From NCBI RefSeq assembly GCF_000327065.1, contig NC_019936.1, forward strand, positions 2,880,001 through 2,944,000: DNA of 64,000 nucleotides. Direction: 5' to 3'. Shown here in pieces: positions 8,016 through 17,030 of the stretch; the stretch's first letter is position 1; each line of letters begins with the position of its first letter. The notes under the pieces were generated by a model. That model was not told the origin of the DNA and ran no database searches. It worked only from the letters and a program-made list of their open reading frames with translations. Position numbers and translations under genes: made by a program. Source of the DNA: Stutzerimonas stutzeri RCH2 (lineage in GTDB: Bacteria; Pseudomonadota; Gammaproteobacteria; Pseudomonadales; Pseudomonadaceae).

Positions 8016-9377
8016 TTACGCGCCCTCCACGTGGATCAGTTGGTCCTGCTCTTTCTTCACGGCCTTGACCATCTGGTCACGCCAGTAGCCGTGCTGCACC
8101 ACGTACAGACCTTCGTCTTCGGTGCGCACGCCGCTGAGCAGCGGATGCAGGTCGATCTGCTGGGCGCTTTCGTCGGCCCCTTCGATCCAGTGAGCAGCGC
8201 CGCGGGACATATCGTTCCACTGCAGCGAACGGCCCTGGAAGCCTTCCTGACAGGCACGGAACTCTTCCAGATCATCCGGCGTGGCCATGCCCGAGACGTT
8301 GAAGAAGTCTTCGTACTGACGGATGCGACGGGCGCGGGCCTCGGCGCTCTCGCCCTTCGGTGCGATGCAGTAGATGGTGACTTCGGTCTTGTCGACGGAG
8401 ATCGGACGGGCGATACGCAGCTGCGAGCCGAACTGGTCCATCAGGTACAGGTTCGGATACAGGCACAGGTTGCGCGAGTGGCCGATCATCCAGTCGGCAC
8501 GGGCCTCGCCGAACTCTTCGACCAGACGATCACGCTGCGAGAACAGCGGACGGTCTTCCGGGTTGTCCCAGCGGGTCCAGAGCAGCATGTGGCCGTTCTC
8601 GAAGGAGTAGAAACCACCGCCCTTCTTGCCCCAGCCGCCGGCGCTCATGGCGCGAATGTCGTCGCCGGCGTCTTTCAGCTTGCGCTGCTGCTGGGTCGCG
8701 GCGTAGTTCCAGTGCACGGCGGTCACGTGGTAGCCGTCGGCGCCGTTTTCGGCCTGCAGCTTCCAGTTGCCGTCGAAGACGTAGGTGGAGGAGCCACGCA
8801 GCACTTCCAGGCCTTCTGGCGACTGGTCGACGATCATGTCGATGATCTTGCGCGACTCGCCGAGGAAATCTTCCAGCGAGGAAACGTCGGGATTGAGGCT
8901 GCCGAACAGGAATCCGCGGTAGGACTCGAAGCGCGCGACCTTCTTCAGGTCATGCGAGCCGTCGCAGTCGAAGCTCTCCGGGTAGCCGGCTTCCTTGGGG
9001 TCCTTCACCTTGAGCAGCTTGCCCGAGTTGTTGAAGGTCCAGCCATGGAACGGGCAGGTATAGGTCGCCTTGTTGCCGCGCTTGTAACGGCAGAGCGTTG
9101 CGCCGCGATGGCTGCAGGCGTTGATGAAGGCGTTGAGGACCCCATCCTTGTTGCGGGCGATGAAGATCGGCTGCCGCCCCATGGTGGTGGTGTAGTAGTC
9201 GTTCTTCTCGGGAATCTGGCTCTCGTGGGCAAGGTAGATCCAGTTGCCCTCGAAGATGTGCTTCATCTCGAGCTCGAAAAGCTCCGGCGCGGTGAAAATC
9301 TCACGCTTGCAGCGAAAGATGCCTTTCTCTTTGTCTTCTTCAAGCAGCGAATCAAGGTAGTCGATTCCCAGGGACAT
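8016..9377 (-). CDS. benA: Benzoate 1,2-dioxygenase large (alpha) subunit
   Basis: Catalytic Rieske oxygenase subunit, 453 residues, that dihydroxylates benzoate to the cis-diol. The Rieske ligands are C88-x-H90 and C108-x2-H111 ([14 protein letters not shown]). The mononuclear iron site has H217 and H222 in [12 protein letters not shown], with D214 as the likely bridge between subunits; the third ligand (Asp) lies in the C-terminal part. A strong GGAGG is 8 bases before the ATG. It is the first gene of the cluster, directly behind the BenR-controlled promoter. Confidence 0.97.
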   Translation of the reverse strand: MSLGIDYLDSLLEEDKEKGIFRCKREIFTAPELFELEMKHIFEGNWIYLAHESQIPEKNDYYTTTMGRQPIFIARNKDGVLNAFINACSHRGATLCRYKRGNKATYTCPFHGWTFNNSGKLLKVKDPKEAGYPESFDCDGSHDLKKVARFESYRGFLFGSLNPDVSSLEDFLGESRKIIDMIVDQSPEGLEVLRGSSTYVFDGNWKLQAENGADGYHVTAVHWNYAATQQQRKLKDAGDDIRAMSAGGWGKKGGGFYSFENGHMLLWTRWDNPEDRPLFSQRDRLVEEFGEARADWMIGHSRNLCLYPNLYLMDQFGSQLRIARPISVDKTEVTIYCIAPKGESAEARARRIRQYEDFFNVSGMATPDDLEEFRACQEGFQGRSLQWNDMSRGAAHWIEGADESAQQIDLHPLLSGVRTEDEGLYVVQHGYWRDQMVKAVKKEQDQLIHVEGA

Positions 9378-9414
9378 GACCGGGGCCTCCGTTGTTATTG
9401 TTTCTACGTGATGA

Positions 9415-9443
9415 AGGCTACGGCGCTGGAGGCGGCATCAATA
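9415..9443 (-). promoter_or_regulatory. Candidate benA promoter
   Basis: Reading the minus strand, TATTGA (9443-9438) and TAGCCT (9420-9415) are separated by 17 bases. The -10-like TAGCCT resembles the TAGGCT of the XylS-dependent Pm promoter as I recall it, and the -35 region overlaps the proximal BenR box by two bases, as expected for a class II activator. The start site would lie about 30 bases before the benA ATG. Confidence 0.5.
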
Positions 9444-9478
9444 TCCGTTTCCTGCAGGACCTTTATCCGTTTTCTGCA
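9442..9478 (-). promoter_or_regulatory. BenR/XylS-type operator: two direct repeats
   Basis: On the minus strand two 15-base boxes of the form TGCA-N6-GGATA occur at 9478-9464 and 9456-9442, differing only in the spacer (GAAAAC, GGAAAC). They fit the TGCA-N6-GGNTA consensus of XylS/BenR sites. The inter-box spacer is 7 bases; 6 is typical for Pm. No other matching pair was seen in the ben-cat region. Confidence 0.8.
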
Positions 9479-9572
9479 CAACGCAAGAAGGCAAATTGAC
9501 GCACCCACAGGCAGCCGGCGGCCAGCCCGCCCGCAAGGGGGCGGAACAGCTCGACAGCGAGGGTGGTAGTGA

Positions 9573-9605
9573 AGAAAAGGAGCCGCTGCCGTCGGAATGG
9601 CAGCG
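9573..9605 (-). terminator. Intrinsic terminator of benR
   Basis: A 7-bp stem (CGCTGCC/GGCAGCG) with an 8-base loop starts 12 bases after the benR stop and is followed on the minus strand by GCTCC-TTTT-C. It separates benR from the benA promoter. Confidence 0.6.
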
Positions 9606-9617
9606 ACTCAAGGGGAC

Positions 9618-10571
9618 TCAGTGATGGCGGCGCAGCGTGTCCGAAGGCAGCTCGCCGAAGGTGCTCTTGTAGCTTTCCGAGAAACGGCCGAGGTGCATGA
9701 AGCCGTAGTCCATGGCGATCTCGGTGATGTTGCGCACCTTCGCCGACGGGTCGCTCAGTCGACCGTGGATCTGCTCCAGCTTGCGCTGACGGATATACGA
9801 TTTGGGCGTGGTGCCAACCTTGCGTTCGAACAGCAGGTAAAGCGAGCGCAGGCTCATGTTAGCCAGTGTGGCCAGCTGCTCAACCGAGATGTCTTTTTTC
9901 AGATGCTCATCGATGTAGTCGGTCAACCGCCCGAACGAAGGGCAGCTGTCGCCGAAAGGATCGCGTCGGATATTGCTGGCCAGGCTGAAAAGCAGCTTGC
10001 TGGCGATGATCCGACTGTACTGCTCCTGGATTTGCGGGATGCTCTGCTCGGAGCCAGCCTCGCGGCAAATCAGGCTGACCAGGCTGTCGAAGCCATCCAG
10101 ATCCTTGAGTGCATGGCGATTGGCACTGAAGCGAATGCCGTCGGCAGGTGCCTGCCATTGGTTTTCGCCGCAGGCTTTTTCCAGAAAGGATGCCGGCAAC
10201 TTGACGATGAGCTTTTCGCAATCATCCGAATAAGTCAGGTCGACCGGGTCGTCGGGGTTGATCAGCAACAGTTCGCCGGGAGTGAAATAGTGCTCCTGGC
10301 CTCGCCCGCGCCACAGGCAGTGGCCGCGCTGCAACAGCTGCAGGTGAAAGATGGTTTCCAGCGCCGGCGAAGTGACATGGACACTGCCGCCATAGCTGAT
10401 CTGGCAGAGGTCGAGTTTGCCGAACTTGCAGTGGCTCAGACTCGCCTGCGGGCTGCCCGTGCGCGGCAGACGAATGCAGTGCGACCCCACGTGCTGATTG
10501 ACGTAGTCCGAGACGGCATGCGGGTCGGCATGCTCGAAGATCCTGCTTTTATCGCTCAGCAGTCTGTCCAT
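9618..10571 (-). CDS. benR: AraC/XylS-family activator BenR
   Basis: A 317-residue AraC-family regulator with an N-terminal effector/dimer domain and two C-terminal helix-turn-helix motifs (about residues 205-315, including LATLANMSLRSLYLLFERKVG and the IAMDYGFMHLGRFSESYK signature). Size, domain order and its place upstream of benA identify it as BenR, which in pseudomonads responds to benzoate itself. I take the ATG at 10569-10571; a GTG one codon earlier is possible. It is transcribed in the same direction as benA and separated from it by a terminator and the operator. A possible Anr site lies upstream. Confidence 0.92.
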   Translation of the reverse strand: MDRLLSDKSRIFEHADPHAVSDYVNQHVGSHCIRLPRTGSPQASLSHCKFGKLDLCQISYGGSVHVTSPALETIFHLQLLQRGHCLWRGRGQEHYFTPGELLLINPDDPVDLTYSDDCEKLIVKLPASFLEKACGENQWQAPADGIRFSANRHALKDLDGFDSLVSLICREAGSEQSIPQIQEQYSRIIASKLLFSLASNIRRDPFGDSCPSFGRLTDYIDEHLKKDISVEQLATLANMSLRSLYLLFERKVGTTPKSYIRQRKLEQIHGRLSDPSAKVRNITEIAMDYGFMHLGRFSESYKSTFGELPSDTLRRHH

Positions 10572-10651
10572 CACCAGGCACTCAAATTATTTTTATCGTT
10601 CGCGGCGCTCACGCACCTGCGCCTTTGCACCTGCACTGCAAGTGCTCGGGC

Positions 10652-10665
10652 TTGATCCATGTCAA
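10652..10665. promoter_or_regulatory. Anr/FNR-like box upstream of benR
   Basis: TTGAT-CCAT-GTCAA matches the TTGAT-N4-ATCAA consensus at 9 of 10 positions. It is centred about 87 bases before the benR start. No convincing -10 was found at the spacing needed for class II activation, so a role in repression or a chance match is possible. Confidence 0.35.
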
Positions 10666-10757
10666 GAATATAGGTTGATTCAAGCATAGGAGATTCGACC
10701 AACGGACGACATACGTTCGTTCGGTGACCGCACAGTTTTTGTACAGCTTCGAAGCGG

Positions 10758-11900
10758 TCAGGATCGAGCACGCCGACGCGGAGATAACGCATCGACAACT
10801 GATTCTGAGTACTCCTGCTCGGCACCCACCGATGCCGTCTGAGCCAGCGGGTCCGCCAGGCTGTCCTGCATGTCCTCGATCTGTTGGAACATGCCGTTCA
10901 GCACGTCGACCAGCGCCGGGTCGAAGTACAAACCCGCCTGCTCACAGATATAGGCCTGCGCCCTCTCCTTCGACCAGGACTCCTTGTAAGGCCGCGGGGA
11001 GCGCAGCGCGTCGTACACGTCACACAGCGCCACCACCCGCGCCGCCAGAGGAATCTCTTCGCCCTTAAGTCCGTGCGGATAGCCAGTGCCGTCCCAGCGC
11101 TCATGGTGATACAAGGCAATCTCGGCAGCCATTTCCAGCAACGGAGACTCTTCTCCGTCACGCAGGATCGCGTGGCCGATCTGGGTGTGCCGCTGCATGA
11201 TCTTGCGCTCCAGGTCGGTAAGCGTGCCGGGCTTGAGCAGAATGTGATCAGGAATGCCGATCTTGCCGACGTCATGCATCGGAGCAGCCAGGCGTATGCG
11301 CTCCACCCACTCAGCAGGCTGACCGAGCGCCGCCGCAATCAACGCTGCCGACTCACCAATACGGATAATGTGCTGACCTGTCTCGTCATCCTTGTATTGC
11401 GCGGCACGCGACAGACTGCAGATGACCGACTGGTAGCTCGCGTTCAGCTGCTCGGTACGTTCGCAAACCTTGCGCTCCAATGTCTCCCGTTCGATCTTCA
11501 GCTGCTTGCTGGCCCAGCTCAGCTGCAACTGGTTGCGCACTCGCAGCAGCAGCTCCGGCAGGTCCAGCGGCTTGCTGATGAAATCATTGGCACCCAGCTT
11601 GAGGCTGGAGCAACGACTTTCCCTGTCACTGAGCGCGCTGACCATGACCACCATGCGGTTGTGTTCGCGCCCGGAAAGGCTGCGGAGAATGTCGAAGCCG
11701 TTGGGCGCCGGCATGTCCACATCGAGCAACAGCAGATCCCAATCGTTCTGCTGCAACCAAGCAAGCCCGGCAGCAGAGTCGCTGAAAGCCATTATCCGTT
11801 GCACGCCGATTGCGCGAACGCTGGACTCAAGCAGACGCAGGCTGGCAGTGATGTCATCGATGACGACTACTGTGGAGTGGCGAATCTCATCAGACAACAC
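10758..11900 (-). CDS. Response regulator with HD-GYP phosphodiesterase domain
   Basis: A 380-residue protein with an N-terminal receiver (acidic pocket DD at 15-16, phospho-acceptor D60 in LLLLDVDMP, K110 in ISKPLD), a coiled linker around 130-155, and an HD-GYP domain with H209-D210 in MHDVGKIGIPD, HH at 265-266 and GTGYP at 271-275. All key residues of an active cyclic-di-GMP phosphodiesterase are present. Its start overlaps the end of the upstream hybrid kinase gene by 11 bases, so the two are co-expressed and probably form one phosphorelay, with kinase output setting c-di-GMP degradation. Confidence 0.9.
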   Translation of the reverse strand: MLSDEIRHSTVVVIDDITASLRLLESSVRAIGVQRIMAFSDSAAGLAWLQQNDWDLLLLDVDMPAPNGFDILRSLSGREHNRMVVMVSALSDRESRCSSLKLGANDFISKPLDLPELLLRVRNQLQLSWASKQLKIERETLERKVCERTEQLNASYQSVICSLSRAAQYKDDETGQHIIRIGESAALIAAALGQPAEWVERIRLAAPMHDVGKIGIPDHILLKPGTLTDLERKIMQRHTQIGHAILRDGEESPLLEMAAEIALYHHERWDGTGYPHGLKGEEIPLAARVVALCDVYDALRSPRPYKESWSKERAQAYICEQAGLYFDPALVDVLNGMFQQIEDMQDSLADPLAQTASVGAEQEYSESVVDALSPRRRARS

Positions 11901-14775
11901 CTTGAGCCACCTCCGCCAACAGCGCCTCGATCAGCCCGCGCAGCTCCTGCATATCCAGCGGTTTGCGCAATAGCCCCTGGCAGTCCAGGCTTGCCGCTCG
12001 CAAGGCTTCGGCGCCAGTGACGGCGCTCAGCACCACGACGGGCACGCCCTGGCAGCGCACATCACGGCGCAAGCGACTCAACAGCTCCTCACCATTCATT
12101 TCCGGTAATTTGAGATCGAGCAGCACCAGATCAGGCGGCGCGGCGAGTATCTGCTGCAGCGCGCTGACGCCATTGCTCGCCACCTCGACGAGCGCAATGT
12201 CCGCAAGCGCGGTGCGCACCAGAAACTGGCTGGCAGGATTGTCCTCGACGTAAAAGACCCGGGGTAATCCCTGGCGCATCACTGCCTCAAGCGGCGCTTC
12301 GCTCCCAAGCAGCGGTAGCTCGATCCAGAAGCTGCTGCCAATACCCGGTTCGCTGTGCAAGCCCATGCGACCCCGCATAAGCGCTGCCAGCTCCTGACAG
12401 AGCGCCAGGCCGATACCGGTTCCCTGGATCATGGTGTTCTCGCGGCCGAGGCGCTGGAACGGCTCGAATACCCGGTTCTGCTGATCGCTTGCGATCCCCA
12501 ACCCGGTGTCCTCCACCAGCAATCGGATATAACCCGCCGCCACCTGATAGCTGAGCGTCACCTGGCCAGCCGGCTTGTTGTACTTGATCGCATTGGATAG
12601 CAGGTTGAGCAGGACCTGCCGCAGCCGCCGCGGGTCGGCGCGAACCTGCAATGTGCTTTCGGGCAGATCGACGTTCAGCTGCAGCCCGCGCTCGGCCACT
12701 TCCGCCCGCACCAGCTCGGCGCTTTCCTGCATCAGCTTGCTGACGTTGACCATCTGCAGCTCTACAGAGGTCGACTGCAACTGCGTGCCTGACCAGTCGA
12801 GGATGTCGCCAACCAGCTGATTGAGATGACGGCTGGCCCTGAGAATCTCATCGAGGAAGTCGGCGTTGCCATCGGGCCGCACGTCCTGCTTCATGCGCAT
12901 GAGCTGGGCGAACCCCTGGATCGCATTCAGAGGTGTACGCAATTCGTGGCTCATGCTGGAGATGAAGCGAGACTTCGCCTGGTTGGCCACCTGAGCATCC
13001 AGGATCGTCTGCCGCAATTCCGCCTCGATACGCTTGAGCCCATCGATGTCGACATGCGTACCGGCGACCAATGTTGCCTTCCGACTGACCGGGTCGCGCT
13101 CCAGCACCCTGCCGCGGCTCAGCAGCCAGTGATACTCGCCGTCGCGGCCGGCGAAACGGAATTCGCCCGAATAGCTGTCATCCGTGCCATTGGCCATATG
13201 CACGTGAGCCTGGCGAACTCGCTCGACGTCGTCCGGATGCACCCGCAGGAAAAAGTCCTCGAGCGCGATGACATCGCTGGAAAGGCCGAAGCGCTGACAG
13301 AAACGCCCGCGAAGCCGGGTCATGCCGGTCTGGTAATTGATTTCCCAGAGGCTTTCGGTGGCACTCTCCAGAACCAATTCAAGACGCTCATGGGTACGCA
13401 GGCGCTGCGCTTCGCTGTTTTCCAGCTGCATGCCGACCAGCGACGCGTGCCCGGCCATCTGGTCGAGTTCGCGTATGTCGGAGGACACCCTGGCAGGCAG
13501 CCAGTTGCCCTGCCCGATCTGATCCATCATCTGCGAAATGCCGGAAATCGGGGCCAGGAGTTGCTGGCTGAGCCTGCGCGCGCGCGTCCACATGTACGCA
13601 AAAAAGGCCAGGTAGAACAGCACGAGACCACCGATCAACAGATAACCGATCTGCTGGTAGCGGCTGGCCAGCGCATTGGTCCGGCTGAACACGTCTTCCT
13701 CATCGACGACAGTCAGCAGGCGCCAACCGGTAGGCTCGATGACCGACCATGCCACAAGGTGGGCACGCCCGTTGAGCACGACCGATTCGACACCACTGGG
13801 CTTTGCATCGATGGCCTTCGCCAGCGCCACCGTCTGCGGATTCTTGTCCAGCCTGAAGTCGTCCGGCTTGAAGATCTCGCGACGCACAGCATCGTCGTAG
13901 GAGTGCTCGGTCAGCTCGTCCAGCCCGAAATCGGCTTCACCGGGTTCGGGCATCGCAAGAATATTCAGACCAGCCCCCACCAGCATCGCATAGCCATTCC
14001 ATGGCACCTGCAACCGGCCAATCTGCTCGAGAATACCGCCGACCGTGATATCGATCCCGACCACACCTTCGAGGAAGTCGCCACGGTATACCGGTGCGAT
14101 CGCCGACATCATCCAGCCGTGCCCGGCCGGATCGACGTAGACGTCGGTCCACACCACCTTACGCTCGGGGTTATGCGTAGCATCGGCCAGGTAATAGAAG
14201 TTGTAGTTGGGGATCACCATGTCATGCGGATACTGGTCCGGCGTCAGAAACCAGGGGTAGATGTGGTTAAGGCTGTCCCAACTGTTGAAGTACAGACTCG
14301 CCACGAGCGGATTATTAAGCTCCATCTCCTTCATCAGCGGCTCCAGAACCGACAGCTTCGCGACCTTCTGTAGGTCCTGCTGCTCGGCCGCCGTGGAGTT
14401 CGCATAGAAAACCGCGGCGCCTCCGTCATCTACTGGCGTATAGCGCACACCGTTGTCGCTGAGTGCAAGCTGCGGCAGCACTGGCGTGCTCTCGTCGAGC
14501 AACGCGCGGGTAGTGAGATTGCGGTAGGTCTCGGTCAGTGCACGCACCTGCGTAAGCTGCTCGACGACGACGCGGGCTTCCTGATTAGCGGAAGCCTCCA
14601 GATCCTCGACGGCGCTTTGCCTCAGGTACTCGATCTGCGTATCGCGAATCGCGTTGTTACTCAGCAGATACACCGCGATGAGCACCATCTCCACTAGAAC
14701 CAGTGGAATCAGCGCACTCTGGACGAACGCGCGCCAGATCCATTTACGCAGCCCGAGAAAGGTTTTCGACCGCAT
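11890..14775 (-). CDS. Hybrid sensor histidine kinase with Cache, PAS and receiver domains
   Basis: A 961-residue inner-membrane kinase. One membrane segment is at about 18-40 and another at about 375-395, enclosing a periplasmic double-Cache sensor (residues 45-370). A PAS/PAC segment covers about 462-585, the HisKA motif SHELRTPLN has H610, the ATPase domain (N box LSNAIKYN, G box DTGLGI, GTGIGL) covers about 700-815, and a C-terminal receiver has D887. The start at 14773-14775 follows GGGGAA; the longer open frame to 14895 is unlikely. It overlaps the HD-GYP regulator downstream and is divergent from the FleN-like gene. The ligand is unknown; Cache domains often bind small metabolites. Confidence 0.92.
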   Translation of the reverse strand: MRSKTFLGLRKWIWRAFVQSALIPLVLVEMVLIAVYLLSNNAIRDTQIEYLRQSAVEDLEASANQEARVVVEQLTQVRALTETYRNLTTRALLDESTPVLPQLALSDNGVRYTPVDDGGAAVFYANSTAAEQQDLQKVAKLSVLEPLMKEMELNNPLVASLYFNSWDSLNHIYPWFLTPDQYPHDMVIPNYNFYYLADATHNPERKVVWTDVYVDPAGHGWMMSAIAPVYRGDFLEGVVGIDITVGGILEQIGRLQVPWNGYAMLVGAGLNILAMPEPGEADFGLDELTEHSYDDAVRREIFKPDDFRLDKNPQTVALAKAIDAKPSGVESVVLNGRAHLVAWSVIEPTGWRLLTVVDEEDVFSRTNALASRYQQIGYLLIGGLVLFYLAFFAYMWTRARRLSQQLLAPISGISQMMDQIGQGNWLPARVSSDIRELDQMAGHASLVGMQLENSEAQRLRTHERLELVLESATESLWEINYQTGMTRLRGRFCQRFGLSSDVIALEDFFLRVHPDDVERVRQAHVHMANGTDDSYSGEFRFAGRDGEYHWLLSRGRVLERDPVSRKATLVAGTHVDIDGLKRIEAELRQTILDAQVANQAKSRFISSMSHELRTPLNAIQGFAQLMRMKQDVRPDGNADFLDEILRASRHLNQLVGDILDWSGTQLQSTSVELQMVNVSKLMQESAELVRAEVAERGLQLNVDLPESTLQVRADPRRLRQVLLNLLSNAIKYNKPAGQVTLSYQVAAGYIRLLVEDTGLGIASDQQNRVFEPFQRLGRENTMIQGTGIGLALCQELAALMRGRMGLHSEPGIGSSFWIELPLLGSEAPLEAVMRQGLPRVFYVEDNPASQFLVRTALADIALVEVASNGVSALQQILAAPPDLVLLDLKLPEMNGEELLSRLRRDVRCQGVPVVVLSAVTGAEALRAASLDCQGLLRKPLDMQELRGLIEALLAEVAQGVV

Positions 14776-15245
14776 GAAGGTATTTCCCCGGTTACTAGAG
14801 ATGCGCAAGAGTTGGCGGGCAGTTCGAATGATCGAGCATGGGCCTGACATACGTTGCCAAACGGCGAATGAGGAACCCAGGTCGCAGCGAAGCAAGCCAG
14901 CCGAACAATTTCATGGCTGACTGATTTACGTGCATGACCATTCGGTTTGCAGGGGGCGCGCAAGCTGCGCCACCAGAGATGTGTGCCTGAAGATCGAAGC
15001 ACACGCACATTTGCTGAAGAAATTCTGCGGAGGCGCGCACGTTAATTCAAGGCAGCACCACTTAATAAGAAATTTCCTACATCGGCATCGGACGTTTCGC
15101 CGTTAAGCCGGAAGAAAACTCTGGGATCATTCCGGCAGGTAGGCAGAACCTGACCGAGTAGCAAGGAATCTGCCCTTGGCCCGTGTCGCCAAGCAATCCG
15201 CTCACGGAAACCGGGCGAGTCATTCCCGAGCAAAGGAGAAATACA
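14776..15245. other. Divergent intergenic region, kinase/FleN-like
   Basis: A 470-base stretch without a supported gene. It carries the leaders of the two flanking genes. AT-richer sequence around 15040-15080 may hold promoters. The 7-bp inverted repeat GCCGGAA...TTCCGGC lies at about 15107-15145. No clear operator or RNA gene was recognised. Confidence 0.4.
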
Positions 15246-16070
15246 GTGAACCCTGTACAGGTTATCGCTGTTACTGGAGGTAGAGGGGGCTGCGGCAAGA
15301 CGAACGTTAGCGTGAATCTTGCGCTCGGCCTGGCAGCCCTCGGACGCCGGGTCATGATTTTGGACGCAGACCTGGCGCTGGCCAATGCCCATGTCCTGCT
15401 TGGGCTAGCCAGCAAACAGACCGTTGCCGACGTGCTCCGTGGCACCTGCTCTGCGGAACAGGCGATGCTGAGCTTCAAGGGAAATGTCCGGCTTCTGCCA
15501 GGGACATGCGGCGACCTGTCGATGGCGCATCTGACCGCCACCCAGCAAGCAGGCCTGATTCATGCAGTCAGCGATATTCGTGACACGCCCGATGTTCTGA
15601 TCATCGACACGGCGTCGGGGATTTCCGACTCGACGATGAATTTCATTCGTGCCTCGCGCCAGGTGCTGGTGGTGATCACCGACGAGCCGGCATCTTTCAA
15701 TGGTGCCTACAACCTCATCAAATTGCTCAACCGCAATTACGGCATCAATCACTTCCATGTGCTGGCGAACATGACTCGCACGCCCCATGAAGGTCGCGCG
15801 CTGTTCTCCAGAATGGTCCAGATCACCGATCGCTTCCTGAGCGTCGTACTGGATTATCTCGGCGACGTGCCATTCGACGAAAGCGTTCGCACTGCAGCGC
15901 ACAAGCGCCGTGCGGTATTCGAAGCCTATCCGAAGTCGAAATGCGCTGTGGCTTATCAGAAGCTGGCGAAGAAGGTCGATGAATGGCCGTTGCCGGTCTA
16001 TCCCCGCGCGCATCTGGAGTTTTTCGGAGACAACCTGCTCAACCCCGCGCTGGAGCGCCTGGCGTCCTGA
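15246..16070 (+). CDS. FleN/MinD-like ParA-family ATPase, atypical Walker A
   Basis: A 274-residue deviant-Walker ATPase clearly related to FleN, the flagellar-number regulator that antagonises FleQ: NPVQVIAVTGG at the start, VSVNLALGLA, LDADLALAN, and DEWPLPVYPRAHLEFF near the C-terminus. The GTG at 15246-15248 is chosen because AGGAG stands 7 bases before it and the family starts there. The Walker A reads GGRGGCGKT: the catalytic K18 is kept but the signature lysine of the ParA/MinD family is R13. The switch region is DTASGISD where FleN has DTAAGIGD. No flagellar genes are nearby, so this is a solitary paralogue whose partner is unknown; the divergent kinase is the obvious candidate. Confidence 0.85.
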   Translation: MNPVQVIAVTGGRGGCGKTNVSVNLALGLAALGRRVMILDADLALANAHVLLGLASKQTVADVLRGTCSAEQAMLSFKGNVRLLPGTCGDLSMAHLTATQQAGLIHAVSDIRDTPDVLIIDTASGISDSTMNFIRASRQVLVVITDEPASFNGAYNLIKLLNRNYGINHFHVLANMTRTPHEGRALFSRMVQITDRFLSVVLDYLGDVPFDESVRTAAHKRRAVFEAYPKSKCAVAYQKLAKKVDEWPLPVYPRAHLEFFGDNLLNPALERLAS

Positions 16071-16138
16071 CAGGAGCGTCAGCTGCCAATCAACCCTTAG
16101 GGATACGTGACTTGCGGTTGCCGCACTGCGAACGGCAA

Positions 16139-16955
16139 TCAACCAGCGCCGAGCTGCAGTTCCTGGAGAGCGGCGTCCAGCTTTCGTAATGCGTACAGCA
16201 GTGACTCCGCCTCGCGGCGTACGCCATCGAAGGACAGCTGTTCAATACAGACACCTTCCAGCGCTTGGCAACTCTCGACCACATCCTGTGCGCCAATCAG
16301 ACCAACCGCTCCCCTGATCCGGTGGGCGAAATTGGCCAACTCTTCGATGTCGCGCGCCATCATCAACTGTTCAAGCTTGCGAATATCTGCCTGGGTAGCG
16401 ATACAAGGTACTGACCAGCAGCTGCATCGCCTTCGGATCCGCCGCGGGCAAACGCCTCAGTCGTTCCCGCAGCGCTTGCGAGTCAAGTTCGCCGCTTGGA
16501 ACGCTCTGCACATCGGACGACACGCCCTGCATATGCACCTTTATATAGTGGTCGATGTCGACCAGATCCATTGGCTTGAAAAAGCACTCATCCATCCCGG
16601 CCGCCAGGCATCGCTCACGCTCCTCCGCAACGGCGTTTGCGGTGAACCCAATAATCAGGCACGGCTGCGCCGACTTCGCTCGTTCCGCTTGGCGGATGGC
16701 CTCGGTCAAGGCACAACCATCCATCACCGGCATTCGAGAGTCGGTGATCACAACGTCAACGTCGCCGGCAAACCATTGGGCAAGAGCTGCTTCACCATCA
16801 GATGCGCCAACGACCCGATAGCCAAGAAAGCTGAACTGCTGCTGAAGCAGCATCAACCCAGGTGGATAGTCATCGACAACGAGTAATCTCAGTTGCAGCG
16901 GCTTCGCGGATTCATCACCGGACGACCCATCCGCTGCGTAAAGGTTGGCAACCAT
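16139..16955 (-). pseudogene. Receiver-Hpt protein, frameshifted; resembles the tail of a BvgS/EvgS-type kinase
   Basis: Two frames together encode one protein. Frame one (start 16955, stop 16371) has a receiver domain (VVDDYPPG, phospho-Asp in VVITDSRMP, lysine in FFKPMD) and ends in a foreign tail after LLVSTLYR. Frame two resumes with TQADIRKLEQLMMARD and holds an Hpt domain (FAHRIRGAVGLIG, ending at 16139). The join near 16404-16412 needs one base removed or two added. This REC-Hpt order is the C-terminus of unorthodox BvgS/EvgS/RocS-type kinases; the periplasmic and kinase parts are absent. The BvgA-like regulator directly upstream supports a decayed two-component pair. A stand-alone REC-Hpt gene with a recent frameshift or a read error is the alternative. 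Confidence 0.7.
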
Positions 16956-17030
16956 TGGCTCGACTCGGTAAGTAAGGCGGCACCGCAATAGACCAGGCGG
17001 CGCACTCGCTCTGTTTAGTTGATGCAGCGG

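Noticed and set aside
7365..9569. 734-residue open frame opposite benB/benA
   Set aside because: Shadow of benA/benB; low-complexity composition and no domain recognised.
10571..10825. 84-residue frame upstream of benR
   Set aside because: Lies across the benR promoter region, no ribosome site, no recognisable domain.
15099..15106. GCCGTTAA resembling a sigma-28 (FliA) -10 element upstream of the FleN-like gene
   Set aside because: No matching -35 (TAAA or TCAAG type) at the right distance.
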